A stretch of DNA of 64,000 bases, from contig CAZGCA010000021.1 in NCBI GenBank assembly GCA_964524145.1, forward strand, positions 3,485-67,484, written 5' to 3'. Position 1 is the first letter of the stretch; every line of letters begins with the position of its first letter. The notes beneath the pieces were generated by a model. The model made no database searches and was not told the origin of the DNA. It worked only from the letters and a program-made list of their open reading frames with translations. The stretch comes from CAZGCA01 sp964524145 (GTDB lineage: Bacteria > Hydrogenedentota > CAZGCA01). Made by a program: the position numbers and the translations under genes. Of the stretch, positions 43,651-53,194 are shown piece after piece.

Positions 43651-43751
43651 TTTGTCCTCACTCCCTGTTCAGTGTCGGAGACAGCCACCCTTCTTGGACC
43701 GATTTCAGTTTCCTTGGCGAGTCTCCCTTTGGAACCCAAGTGCGACCGGCT

Positions 43752-44852
43752 TCATTCGTAATACCGTATTTCCATGCCTCGGCTTTCGAGTTCGTTGAGG
43801 AAAGGATCGGGGTGTTCTATGAGACGTTCCGGAGAGTAGACGCCTCCGGGCAGATGGTCGAACGTGCCCTTTCCCAGCCACAGCATTGTTTGCAGGCACG
43901 GGCAGGACGTGGCAAACGCGAGGTGGCCAACGTAGGTGTAGTACACGTGTTTGTCGTTCCCCTTGTCGGTACCCCACACCTCGACCCGGCCGACGGATTT
44001 GTCAGGGGACTTCTTGCTCTGAAACAGCGGCACGATGGGATTGAGCATCTTTAACAGGCGCACGCGCCGCTCGTGCGTCGATGTCAGCTTCAGCCTGCCC
44101 AGGAACGCTACGAACTGAAAACCGAACGGCGGCGCGGCACCGCCGTGCACGCTCACGTATTCGAGCCCGTCAAGGTTCCTCGGGATGCTGACCGATTCGG
44201 CGTGTCCTGTATACCACGTTGGTATCGTGCCTACCGGCTCGGGGAACTCGACTATCTTCTTGTCTCTTCCGCAGGGGACGTATTCCTCGTGACCGTCCCG
44301 CCACTGGAGCGTTTTGCCGGACATCAGATGCAGGACGTGGAGCAGGTTCGCGGGGCCTACCGGTTCATTCGAGCCGGCTGCCCAGTTGACGGCGATCCTC
44401 TTCGGGCAGTCCATCGCCATGTACCCTTTCCTGGCGAGTATCTGCGTTAGCCCGGGCGAGTTCCCGAACCCGGTAAGAATCTTCACGCCCGCCCGCCTGG
44501 CGTCCTCTTCGAGTTTCGCAACCTTCAAGTACGCGTCATAATCGTCCGCGATAGAGATATAATGGACTCGTGCGTCGACAGCCGCTTGTGCGACGGGCTT
44601 CTCAAACCGGTAGAACGGTCCCACGTAGCTGAGCACCAGGTCGTGCTCGGCCATCGCGTCAACCAGCGATTCGTGCTGCGTGACGTCGATCTTCGTTCCC
44701 GAAAACTTGCCGCCGGCATCGCGCGCTCTCGAGATGGCCTTCCGCTCGTCGAGATCGGCAAGCGTCACCTCTGCGATCTCCGCTTCGGGTCTCATCAGGT
44801 CGACCATGGACACGGCCATGTCTCCCGCGCCGCCGAGAAACAGCACTCTCAT
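43752..44852 (-). CDS. Saccharopine dehydrogenase-family protein (366 aa)
   Basis: Cytoplasmic oxidoreductase-like protein with an N-terminal Rossmann fold (VLFLGGAGDMA, residues 3-13; TLADLDERKA) and the family core YVGPFYRFEKPVAQAAVDARVHY in shorter parts and FGNSPGLTQILARKG. It belongs to the saccharopine dehydrogenase/homospermidine synthase group, many of which act on compounds other than saccharopine; the substrate is unknown. AAAGGAGG precedes the ATG. First gene of the run with GH10. No good promoter seen in the 160-nt gap upstream. Confidence 0.85.
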   Translation of the reverse strand: MRVLFLGGAGDMAVSMVDLMRPEAEIAEVTLADLDERKAISRARDAGGKFSGTKIDVTQHESLVDAMAEHDLVLSYVGPFYRFEKPVAQAAVDARVHYISIADDYDAYLKVAKLEEDARRAGVKILTGFGNSPGLTQILARKGYMAMDCPKRIAVNWAAGSNEPVGPANLLHVLHLMSGKTLQWRDGHEEYVPCGRDKKIVEFPEPVGTIPTWYTGHAESVSIPRNLDGLEYVSVHGGAAPPFGFQFVAFLGRLKLTSTHERRVRLLKMLNPIVPLFQSKKSPDKSVGRVEVWGTDKGNDKHVYYTYVGHLAFATSCPCLQTMLWLGKGTFDHLPGGVYSPERLIEHPDPFLNELESRGMEIRYYE

Positions 44853-45013
44853 CCCAGCCTCCTTTCGGCAGCCCGATCAGCCTTCGAGCTATTAGCGAAA
44901 TACGCTTTCGCCATCCAGGGCAACCCCCGGCATAACGATATCAAATTTCGTCTGCAGACGCCAGCGACGCCACGCCGTTTATCAGTGGCGCTATACTTGC
45001 CTCTGCCTCGTGG

Positions 45014-48000
45014 TCAAAGAGGTTCGGAGCCTGAGAGTGCGCGCGGCACAAACGCGATAGACGTCTGCATCGGATAGCTGCAGGTGCAGCCCGAGCTTGA
45101 TTCGGGAATCACTATCACCCCTCCGACAGCGATGATGTTGAGCCAACATCCTGGTCGTGTGATATGTGTCAACTTGATCCCGCTCGTCTTGTCGACGTCC
45201 AGCGGGTACATGCGCGGGTTGTCGCCTCTGCCGTAGAGGTAATGGGCGGATCCCGTCAGGCCGCCGCACCCGTGTCCGCCGCGGTACGCGACGTACTCGC
45301 CTCGTTTGCCGGTGAGCAGGTCGAAACTGTACGGCCGCGAGTAGATCGTTGTTCCGACGATGACGGGATGCTGCCATTGCTCGCCGTGGGAGCCGCCGAT
45401 TGGGCCGGGATTGTGTCCGCGGATGTCGGTACCCAAGTAGTTGTTCTCCCATTTCGGAGCCCCGGTGTCGGCATGGAAGGCGAACAGTCCGTAATAGATC
45501 CGGTCGTCGCGATTGTACGAGCCCGTAGCGAGCAGGGTGTTCTCGGCGACGTTGAGAAACATGATGTGTTGGAACGGGAACTCGAACGGCGTTTCGTACA
45601 CCTTCTTGCCGGTGCTGATGTCGAGAGCGACGAGGTATGTATCGCTTTTGCAGAAGACGTGCACGCCGACCCTGCCGTCATCGTCGTCAAAGGTCTTCTT
45701 GTTGCGACTTTCGATAAAGTACATCCTGCCGTCGTACACGGCGATAGCGTTGTTCATAATGGTGCCATTCCGGTACGTCCAAAGTTTCTTGCCCGTATGT
45801 CGGTCGACAGAAAAGAGGTAATCGCTCACAATCACGGGCCGGAAATCGCCCTCGATCATGTTGACGGTGGCCTTGCTGAGGTTCTTGAACGACGCGCCCT
45901 GTTTCTGGCCGCTGCCAAAGAGCTGGTCGCCTACCTGGTCAAGGTACCCCCAGTCGTGCGGGTCGTCCGAAAGCTGCGGGAGGTTCAGCGTGAGCATGTG
46001 CGCTCCATTAGCAACATCGACGGCCCAACATTCGTCTTCAACAGCGATGTATACGTAGTCGTCCACGGCCAGCATGTACCCACAGTTCTTGATGATGCCG
46101 ACCCGTCTCGAGTTCGGAACGTGCAGGTCCCAGAGTCCCGTCCCGTTGTATGCGTCCAGCGCGATGATCCGGTCGTTGGCAGGAACGAAGACGCGCCCGT
46201 TTTTGAACAGCGGCGACATCGGACGGTGGTGGCGGTCGATGATCCGGCGAGGGCCGGGCTCGCCGAACCATTGGACTTCCGTCGGCCCGCGGAGTTCGTC
46301 TTTGCTGCAGGCGGTATGTGCGGGATTGGCGTAGAGCTGCGTCCACTCGCCGCCGCCCGGTACGCTCCCGCGACGGATCACGCCCCACAGCCCATTCTCT
46401 TCCACGATTTCCGAGTCGGAAACGGGCGCTTTGTCGAGCCACTGTTTCAGGGTCGATTCCCGCAACTTCGGACTGCGCCCGCCGTCGTCCTCGGGCCGGC
46501 CGATGCACGCCATCCCGCCGTATGGTCTGAGCACACGACACACTTCGGCAGATGACGGCGGCAGTTTGCCGGAGGCGACGGTCTGGTCGCAGGCAACCAC
46601 GTTGGCAAAGTAGCTGGTATACGGCAGGTCGTCCAGCGAGCCGTGGTGTACGGTAACCCGGACACCGTAGAGACCGGTCTTGTCAAGCGCCGCCCGGGCT
46701 GCCGCGACTTTCTTCGCATCCTCCTCGACGCCGACGATCTGCAGGTCCGTCCGTTTCGCCAGCTCGTACGCGAGGCGGCCTTCCCCGCAGCTGAGCACGA
46801 GACAGTATCCTTTCTTCACGGGCTCGTCCTCCCCCAATGGGTACGCCGTGTCAATGATTTGTTTTGCTGCCCGCTCGTAGAGCTGTGTCAGATCGTCTTC
46901 GGGATAAGGTGCCGGATCTGTTCCCGGCCGGACAACGTATTCCCGTTCGACCCGTCCCGGCCTGAAACAGTGAATCGCTCCCTGGTCCGTGCTGACGAAC
47001 AACGCGCCGTTGGCTGCGCACAACCCATACGCGTTGCCCGTGACATCGCCGGCCCACACCTCGCTGCCGTCGGAGGCGCTGAGCGCCGCGACCTTGTTAT
47101 CGCCTCCGGCAAACAGTACGTCGCCTGCCAGGATAAGCGAATACGGGTAGTTGCAGTCGTGTTTCCAGAGAAAGCACTCCTGCATCGACTTGGTGAGGCC
47201 GGCGATCGACCTCTCGGCCTCCCTCATTTCGGTTCTGAGCTGCCCGCGTTCCGCGTTTTTGCCCTTGCCGAGCTTCTCGATGCGGTCTTTCAGCCTATTG
47301 AAACGTTTTCTCTGAACGTTGCGTTCCTTCGCGAGCTGAATGTACCGCGTCCGGTCAAGAGCAGACAACGACTCTTTCGAGTGCAGGTACGCGACGCCTT
47401 GATTCACGATCATACGAAGTCCGTCGAAGGTGGCAATGCTCTCTTTGGAATCGGTTTCGGTAAGGTCCAGTTGGCCGCTCGTCCTGCCGGGTCCGCTCAC
47501 CATCGTTTCGTCCGCCAGCAACGCATACGCGCCGCCCTGGCCCTGCAGCACGCCGAGGGGCTTGCCGTCCTCGCGGCTGAACAGTGCGGGAGTCGTTCTG
47601 CCGCTGGGCACAAAGAGCCGGGTCGGCGACGCGAGAAGGTATCCCTGCGGGGAGATCGCGCTCGTTTTGTTCTGCCACAGCACCTTGCCGTCGCGCGCTC
47701 TGAGCGCCGAACGGTAGACGTCTTGCGAAGGGAACACTCCGGCGCAGTAGTACGCCGTGTCGCCGTCCACCAGGACGCCGGTCCTGAGTGGCCGGGCGGA
47801 GATCATTCTGCCGTTGCCGGGTATGCGGTGGTCGTTCGGGTCGGGTGCGTGTGTCCACAGAAGCTTGCCTTTGGTCGCAGAGAGAACGTAAACCCGGCCG
47901 TCGTCCGAACCGACGTAGACCCGGTCGTCGTGAACGGCAGGCGCCAAACGCACGGGACCCTCAGTGAAGAACGTCCAGCGTTCCTTGCCCGTTGCGGCGT

Positions 48001-48334
48001 CGAGTGCGTACACCTTGTCGTCCGCCGACGAGCCGAAGTAGAGCGTGCCGCCCTCGACGACGGGATGAAAAGCCCGGTCGTAGGTGACCAGCGGCCGGAG
48101 CCCCCTCAGATTGTGCCAGAAATCCTGTTTCGCAGGCGGCGGCCAGGCGGGCCGCGGCGCGTGACGCGACTGGTACACCCAGGTTTCCGTAAGGGGAAGT
48201 TTCAGTTGCTCCGTGGTCACGCCGCTGCGGGCGTTGTCATGTTGGTAGGTCGGCCAATCGGCGGCCCGAACCGCACCGGACATCATCATGAGAACGGCGA
48301 CAAATAGCCAGGCAATTGATCGAAGACGTGGCAT
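45014..48334 (-). CDS. PQQ-type beta-propeller with inserted methyltransferase and coiled coil (1106 aa)
   Basis: Exported (signal AWLFVAVLMMMSGAVRA) PQQ/quinoprotein-type propeller with blades such as VYALDAATGKERW, RVYVLSATKGKLLW, VAALSASDGSEVW and FSVDRHTGKKLW. Two foreign parts interrupt it: a basic coiled coil (about 325-388, KRFNRLKDRIEKLG) and a class I SAM-methyltransferase-like domain (about 508-655; LVLSCGEGRLAYELA, IVGVEEDAKKV, VVACDQTVASG). The end is Cys-rich (PGCWLNIIAVGG, SSGCTCSYP), a tail seen in planctomycete relatives. A methyltransferase fold in an exported chain is odd; SAM binding may be lost. The start at 48334 fits the signal peptide and AAAGGA. Promoter at 48415-48443. 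Role unknown; surface binding or electron transfer are options. Confidence 0.85.
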   Translation of the reverse strand: MPRLRSIAWLFVAVLMMMSGAVRAADWPTYQHDNARSGVTTEQLKLPLTETWVYQSRHAPRPAWPPPAKQDFWHNLRGLRPLVTYDRAFHPVVEGGTLYFGSSADDKVYALDAATGKERWTFFTEGPVRLAPAVHDDRVYVGSDDGRVYVLSATKGKLLWTHAPDPNDHRIPGNGRMISARPLRTGVLVDGDTAYYCAGVFPSQDVYRSALRARDGKVLWQNKTSAISPQGYLLASPTRLFVPSGRTTPALFSREDGKPLGVLQGQGGAYALLADETMVSGPGRTSGQLDLTETDSKESIATFDGLRMIVNQGVAYLHSKESLSALDRTRYIQLAKERNVQRKRFNRLKDRIEKLGKGKNAERGQLRTEMREAERSIAGLTKSMQECFLWKHDCNYPYSLILAGDVLFAGGDNKVAALSASDGSEVWAGDVTGNAYGLCAANGALFVSTDQGAIHCFRPGRVEREYVVRPGTDPAPYPEDDLTQLYERAAKQIIDTAYPLGEDEPVKKGYCLVLSCGEGRLAYELAKRTDLQIVGVEEDAKKVAAARAALDKTGLYGVRVTVHHGSLDDLPYTSYFANVVACDQTVASGKLPPSSAEVCRVLRPYGGMACIGRPEDDGGRSPKLRESTLKQWLDKAPVSDSEIVEENGLWGVIRRGSVPGGGEWTQLYANPAHTACSKDELRGPTEVQWFGEPGPRRIIDRHHRPMSPLFKNGRVFVPANDRIIALDAYNGTGLWDLHVPNSRRVGIIKNCGYMLAVDDYVYIAVEDECWAVDVANGAHMLTLNLPQLSDDPHDWGYLDQVGDQLFGSGQKQGASFKNLSKATVNMIEGDFRPVIVSDYLFSVDRHTGKKLWTYRNGTIMNNAIAVYDGRMYFIESRNKKTFDDDDGRVGVHVFCKSDTYLVALDISTGKKVYETPFEFPFQHIMFLNVAENTLLATGSYNRDDRIYYGLFAFHADTGAPKWENNYLGTDIRGHNPGPIGGSHGEQWQHPVIVGTTIYSRPYSFDLLTGKRGEYVAYRGGHGCGGLTGSAHYLYGRGDNPRMYPLDVDKTSGIKLTHITRPGCWLNIIAVGGVIVIPESSSGCTCSYPMQTSIAFVPRALSGSEPL

Positions 48335-48414
48335 GGCAGTTCCTTTCATTCTGCGTAAATGACGGTACAAGACTACAGCAGGTGGCATAACAGAACCGCG
48401 TCACCCGCTCCCCC

Positions 48415-48443
48415 AGTATAGCCACGTGCTCGACGGAATGCAA
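48415..48443 (-). promoter_or_regulatory. Sigma70-type promoter for the propeller/methyltransferase gene
   Basis: Minus strand TTGCAT (48443-48438), 17-nt spacer, TATACT (48420-48415), about 80 nt before the start codon. Confidence 0.6.
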
Positions 48444-48530
48444 CTATGGCCATGGCAGCGCGGTAGGCAGAATGAAGCCACCGTTTCTCGCACCACGTGC
48501 ATGTGTTGTCGAGTATGAAAGCCCCTTGGC

Positions 48531-50018
48531 TCAATGTGTGGCAGACGTGGCGGGGGCTGCGCGATGTTGCTGGAGCAGTTGGTCGACTTTTCCGTCGATT
48601 GTGATTCCCTCCTGAGTTACGCGTTCCAGGAAGTTCGCTAACGCCTCGACCGTGGTGATTCCGTTCGGGGCTGGAACACGGTCTTTGTCGCCGGTGAACT
48701 GTCGCTCGATAGTTCTCTCCCATTCGTCCTGCGACAGTGCCACGCGGTAGGTGCGGTACGGTTCGATGTTCGAGCTGAGCACACGGCTGCCGAAAGGCTT
48801 GCCAAAATCAACCTCCGCCTGACACCCGGTCCATAGGGCCCTGAGCCGATGGTCGTCGTTGTCCCACTGGATATGTTCGAGCAGTTCGCGACCGGTAAGC
48901 GTGGTGGTCACCACGTCCCGGCCACTAGGCACAAACGTCTGTACTACAGCGTTCACGTCCACGTCGCCTTCGGGAAGCACACCACGGATAACGCGAACTC
49001 TTGACAGGCCGACGTCGGCGCCGGTGGCTCGCCGCACCGCTTCGGCATAGAGCAGCGCCACGTCACCTGGCGATATGATCTTGGTCGACCGGCCCACGAC
49101 GCGCGCGGCTTCGGGACAGACCTCGAGTTCGCGTTTCCTGATCCATTCGCGCATCTGTTCGTCACAGGGGATCGTGTCGTGCCGCATGGCGACAAGCTCG
49201 CCGTCGTGCTTCACCACTTCCTCCGTTTCGAGGTCGATGCTGAGCTCGAGCCGGCCAACGTATTTCGCATAGTCGCCGGCCTGCACGATAATCGCACCGG
49301 TTTCTTTCACGACCTTGGGCCGCTTGATGATCTCGTGGGTGTGGCCGGAGACAAACACGTCGACGGCCGGCACTTGCCGGGATATCGCGGAACAGTCTTG
49401 AGAACCCAAATGTGCCAGGACGACAACCAGGTGCGCCTGCTCGTCCAACCGGCGCGCTTCTTCCGCAACGGCTCTGACGGTCTCGGTGAAGTCCATCGGA
49501 CGTTCCGGTTTCTGTTTCTGTTCGTTGCTGGCCATCCTGGTCACGCCGATGATCCCGACCTTGACGCCGTCGACATCTATGATGGTCGACGGCGTGAAGT
49601 GCGGGCTGCCGCTTTGTTGAATGTAGTTGGCGCAGAGGAGAGGAAAACCGCCCAGTTCGGCGTTCTTACGCAAACGGTCCAGACCGTACGCGAAATCGTG
49701 GTTGCCGGGAACGCCGGCCTGGTAGCCTGCTCTCCGCATGGTTGTGTACATGACAGCGCTCTCCGTCTTCGCGGCAAGCAGATCGCCCTTCTCCATCACG
49801 TCGCCGGCGTCGAGAACGACCGTGTCGGTGCGCTCTGCGCACACACTCTTGATGTAACCCGAGACGTAAGGCATTCCGCCCAGACCGTTGTACCCGGCGC
49901 GGACATGATCGTGCAGATCGTTTGTGTACACAATAAGGACGGTGTCGGTTTCCGCATAGCTCCCGATGCCGACCAACACGATCGAGAGAGATATCAAGCA
50001 CAAGCACACACGTCGCAT
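48531..50018 (-). CDS. 5'-nucleotidase/cyclic phosphodiesterase-type metallophosphatase (495 aa)
   Basis: UshA/YfkN-type exported nucleotidase. Signal (CLCLISLSIVLVGIGS), then the metallophosphatase core TNDLHDHV, LDAGDVMEKG, GVPGNHDFAYG, VLAHLG and SGHTHEI, all dimetal ligands in place, and a C-terminal 5'-nucleotidase domain (about 285-470; DVALLYAEAVRRATGADVGL, VVTTTLTGRELLEHI). It would release phosphate or nucleosides from nucleotides in the periplasm. GGAGG lies 9 nt before the ATG at 50018; the promoter at 50067-50096 fits. Divergent from the M20 peptidase gene. Confidence 0.92.
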   Translation of the reverse strand: MRRVCLCLISLSIVLVGIGSYAETDTVLIVYTNDLHDHVRAGYNGLGGMPYVSGYIKSVCAERTDTVVLDAGDVMEKGDLLAAKTESAVMYTTMRRAGYQAGVPGNHDFAYGLDRLRKNAELGGFPLLCANYIQQSGSPHFTPSTIIDVDGVKVGIIGVTRMASNEQKQKPERPMDFTETVRAVAEEARRLDEQAHLVVVLAHLGSQDCSAISRQVPAVDVFVSGHTHEIIKRPKVVKETGAIIVQAGDYAKYVGRLELSIDLETEEVVKHDGELVAMRHDTIPCDEQMREWIRKRELEVCPEAARVVGRSTKIISPGDVALLYAEAVRRATGADVGLSRVRVIRGVLPEGDVDVNAVVQTFVPSGRDVVTTTLTGRELLEHIQWDNDDHRLRALWTGCQAEVDFGKPFGSRVLSSNIEPYRTYRVALSQDEWERTIERQFTGDKDRVPAPNGITTVEALANFLERVTQEGITIDGKVDQLLQQHRAAPATSATH

Positions 50019-50066
50019 TCTGGTTGTCCTCCTTAGTTTTCCTGCACTCAACCGCTTCTCGTAAGT

Positions 50067-50096
50067 ATAGTAGATACCTTGCCCGTCACTTGTCAA
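50067..50096 (-). promoter_or_regulatory. Sigma70-type promoter for the nucleotidase
   Basis: Minus strand perfect TTGACA (50096-50091), 18-nt spacer, TACTAT (50072-50067); a TATACT three bases further is an alternative -10 with overlong spacing. Confidence 0.6.
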
Positions 50097-50253
50097 ATCG
50101 CGCTCGCAGTCTGATCGCTAACGGCACTCTGCTGCTTGATCTCCTGCCGGGAGCAAGGATACACTGGATGGGAGCAAAACGACGCGGCGAAGCTATTGGA
50201 CGGTGGAGCTGTTCAACGAGTGAATCGAGAGGCAACGATGTTTGGAGGTACTC

Positions 50254-51564
50254 ATGGCGATCTATGAACGTCCGGCGGAACTGTTGCAGAATCTTATCCG
50301 TTTCGACACGACGAACCCGCCCGGCAACGAGCAAGCCTGTATTGCTTACATCCAGGAGGTTTTGCAAGCCGGCGGGGTTGAGCCGAAGATACTTGCCAAG
50401 GACGCTGCGCGGCCAAACATCGTGGCGCGCCTGAAGGGCGATGGCAACGCGGCACCGTTGCTGTTGTACGGTCACGTGGACGTGGTGACCACGGCAGGCC
50501 AGATCTGGCAGCATCCGCCGTTCGAGGCGGAACTCGTTGATGGCTACATCTGGGGTCGCGGAGCGCTGGACATGAAGGGCGGCGTCGCCATGATGGTGGC
50601 TGCGTTCCTTCGCGCGAAGGCCGAAGGCGTTAAGCTGCCCGGCGACGTGGTGCTTGCGGTGGTGAGCGACGAGGAGGCGTTCGGCGAGTACGGGGCCAAG
50701 TTTCTCGTCGAGCACCACGCTGAGCTTTTCGAGGGGATCCGGTACGCCATCGGCGAGTTCGGCGGATTCTCGATGCATCTCGGCCCGACGAAGGTCTACC
50801 CGGTGATGGTTTCCGAGAAACAGCTTTGCGGGATGAAAGCGACGTTCCGCGGCCCTGCAGGCCACGGTGCGTTACCCTTGCGTGGTGGTGCGATGGCGAA
50901 GCTGGCACGGTTCCTTCAGCAGGTTGACGAGCACACGTTGCCGGTCCACATTACTCCGGTCACCCGGCAGATGTTCGAAGCGATAGGTGCGGCACTTCCG
51001 GAGCCGATGAACGCGATGGTGGACCAACTGCTGGACCCGGAACAGACTGACACCGTCCTGGAGCAGCTCGGAGAGACCGGCAGGCCCTTTTCTCCGCTCT
51101 TCCACAACACGGTCAGCCCAACTATGGTAAAAGGGAGCAACAAGGTTAATGTGATCCCCGCCGAGGTCACGCTTAGACTGGATGGCCGGCTGCTGCCCGG
51201 GTTTGGTCCGGACGACATGGTGGCGGAGCTTCGCGCTCTCGCGGGCGAGAAGTTTGAGCTCGAGGTCGAACGTTATGAGCCCGGCTCGGCGGATCCTGAC
51301 ATGGGCCTGTTCGACACCCTGGCCGGCATCCTGCGCGAGATGGATCCGGAAGGCACGCCGGTGCCTCTGCTGATGTCGGGCGTGACAGACGCACGGTTCT
51401 TGTCGCGGCTCGGCATCCAGACCTACGGGTTCCTGCCGATGAACCTGCCTGCGGAGTTCAACTTCACTCAGACGATTCACGCTGCCGACGAGCGGGTGCC
51501 TGTTGAGGCGTTGGAGTTCGGCACGAACGCCGTGTACCAGGCACTTCAACGGTTCGAACGTTAG
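50254..51564 (+). CDS. M20-family metallopeptidase/deacylase (436 aa)
   Basis: Cytoplasmic M20 (ArgE/DapE/carboxypeptidase) enzyme. Zinc-site motifs are GHVDV, RGALDMKGG and SDEEAFGEYG (catalytic Glu plus metal Glu), with a bacterial-exopeptidase dimerisation domain in the middle (FRGPAGHGALPL) and a C-terminal His in TIHAADERVP. Full length of about 435. It cuts the amide bond of acyl-amino acids or dipeptides; the substrate is not set by the motifs. The ATG at 50254 has GGAGG at 50244-50248 with proper spacing; a TTG start inside that site is not credible. It stands upstream of the PFK gene, which has a separate promoter. Confidence 0.9.
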   Translation: MAIYERPAELLQNLIRFDTTNPPGNEQACIAYIQEVLQAGGVEPKILAKDAARPNIVARLKGDGNAAPLLLYGHVDVVTTAGQIWQHPPFEAELVDGYIWGRGALDMKGGVAMMVAAFLRAKAEGVKLPGDVVLAVVSDEEAFGEYGAKFLVEHHAELFEGIRYAIGEFGGFSMHLGPTKVYPVMVSEKQLCGMKATFRGPAGHGALPLRGGAMAKLARFLQQVDEHTLPVHITPVTRQMFEAIGAALPEPMNAMVDQLLDPEQTDTVLEQLGETGRPFSPLFHNTVSPTMVKGSNKVNVIPAEVTLRLDGRLLPGFGPDDMVAELRALAGEKFELEVERYEPGSADPDMGLFDTLAGILREMDPEGTPVPLLMSGVTDARFLSRLGIQTYGFLPMNLPAEFNFTQTIHAADERVPVEALEFGTNAVYQALQRFER

Positions 51565-51591
51565 GCTGCAATGCATCGATGTTGCGTTTCA

Positions 51592-51600
51592 TGCTATAAT
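51592..51600 (+). promoter_or_regulatory. Extended -10 promoter for the phosphofructokinase gene
   Basis: TGC-TATAAT (51592-51600), a perfect extended -10, about 70 nt before the ATG. No good -35, as is usual for extended -10 promoters. Confidence 0.55.
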
Positions 51601-51671
51601 TAAGGCGCGGGGTCAGGCTGCATTCAGCAGGACACAAACATCAGAGACCTGTTATCAAGGAGGCAACACAG

Positions 51672-52967
51672 ATGAAGCAAAGCGCAAAGAAGAAGGGACG
51701 ATTGGGTATTCTGGTCGGGGGAGGACCGGCACCCGGGATCAACGGTGTGGTCGGCGCGGCGACCATTGAAGCTCTCAATCGTAGGTTGGAGGTTCTGGGA
51801 ATCTATGACGGGTTCAAGTGGCTGGCGAGAGGTGACTCGTCGCACGTGCGGGCTCTTACCGTCGAGGATGTCGACCGGGCGCGGTTCCGCGGCGGCTCGA
51901 TCCTGCACACGTCGAGAGAGAATCCCACCAAAGATGATGCCAAGATGCAGAACGTCGTGAAGACGCTTCAGGAACTCGGAATCAGCTACCTGGTTACTAT
52001 CGGCGGGGATGATACCGCTTTCAGCGCCAGCAAGACCTCCCAGTTTGCGGGGGGTGCCATCAAAGTGGCCCATGTTCCCAAGACTATCGACAACGACCTG
52101 CCGCTTCCGCTCAACATGCCGACCTTCGGATTCCGAACCGCGAGCCACGTAGGCTCGCAGCTCGTGGGCAACCTCGTTGAAGACGCGCGCACCACGCAGC
52201 GTTGGTACCTCGCGGTCGCCATGGGACGCAGCGCAGGACATTTGGCGCTCGGTATGGGCGCGGTTGCCGGCGCCGCGATCACGCTGATTCCCGAGGAATT
52301 CCCGAAATCGGGCGTTTCCCTTGACCTGATTTGCGACATTATCGACGGGGCGCTGATCAAGTCGAAGGTGCTCGGCCACAACCATGGTGTCGCAGTGCTC
52401 GCGGAAGGTCTGGGTGTACTAGTCGAGAAGGACCTGGAAGAGAACCTGAAAGACAACCCTCTCGTCAAGATAGAGCATGATGCCCACGGACATCTGCGTT
52501 TGGGGGAAGTGCCGCTCGCGCTGGCTTTCAAGCGTATGCTTCAGAGACGTGTCGAGGAGCGCGGCGACAAGGTCACCATAGTCGATGTCACGATCGGGTA
52601 CGAGCTGCGGTGCGCCGACCCCCTCCCGTTCGATGCCGAGTACGTCCAACAGCTTGGCTGGGGCGCGGTCCGGTACCTGCTGCGGATCGGCGAAGAGAGC
52701 TGGGCGGAAACCGGGGCCATGATGTCGGTCCAGGCCGGCGAGCTGGTACCGATCCCGTTCTCGGAGATTCTCGACGAGGAGACGGGCAAAACCGCCGTGC
52801 GCAGGGTAAACATCAATTCCGACCAGTATCGAACCGCACGGTCCTACATGCTTCGCCTCGAGCGGGACGACTTCGAGAACGAAACCCAGGTGAAGAAGCT
52901 GGCTGCTGCAGCCAACATCTCCCCGGAAGAGTTCCGGAGCAAGTACGCTCACGTTGTCGGACTGTAG
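51672..52967 (+). CDS. pfp: Pyrophosphate-dependent 6-phosphofructokinase (431 aa)
   Basis: Phosphofructokinase of the group that uses pyrophosphate. GGGPAPGIN (17-24) replaces the ATP-type GGDAPGMN, GGDDT puts Asp114 where ATP enzymes have Gly, and PKTIDND puts Lys137 where ATP enzymes have Gly; these two residues are the accepted markers of PPi use. Catalytic Asp140 is present. It runs fructose-6-phosphate/fructose-1,6-bisphosphate in both directions, serving glycolysis and gluconeogenesis. AAGGAGG 9 nt before the ATG. Single gene, cytoplasmic, 107 nt after the M20 gene. Confidence 0.92.
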   Translation: MKQSAKKKGRLGILVGGGPAPGINGVVGAATIEALNRRLEVLGIYDGFKWLARGDSSHVRALTVEDVDRARFRGGSILHTSRENPTKDDAKMQNVVKTLQELGISYLVTIGGDDTAFSASKTSQFAGGAIKVAHVPKTIDNDLPLPLNMPTFGFRTASHVGSQLVGNLVEDARTTQRWYLAVAMGRSAGHLALGMGAVAGAAITLIPEEFPKSGVSLDLICDIIDGALIKSKVLGHNHGVAVLAEGLGVLVEKDLEENLKDNPLVKIEHDAHGHLRLGEVPLALAFKRMLQRRVEERGDKVTIVDVTIGYELRCADPLPFDAEYVQQLGWGAVRYLLRIGEESWAETGAMMSVQAGELVPIPFSEILDEETGKTAVRRVNINSDQYRTARSYMLRLERDDFENETQVKKLAAAANISPEEFRSKYAHVVGL

Positions 52968-53194
52968 AGGCATGACGAGATCGTCCTCTTCACAATCGTC
53001 GACTCTCAACACATTTGGCTCATGTACGGTCCACGCGTTGGGAACAAGAGAAGGCGGTGTCAGGCGCAGAAAGTTCGATTTCTTGTATATGGCATGCCTT
53101 CTTGAACGAAGTCAGAACTGTCGCACCGCCCCCAAGAAGGTACGTCCTCGCATGTGCTGCAACGTGCGTTGCCTAACTACTGTCTCGCTTCGTT

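Noticed and set aside
46643..48307. 554-codon plus-strand frame opposite the propeller protein
   Set aside because: Shadow; composition is that of an antisense frame.
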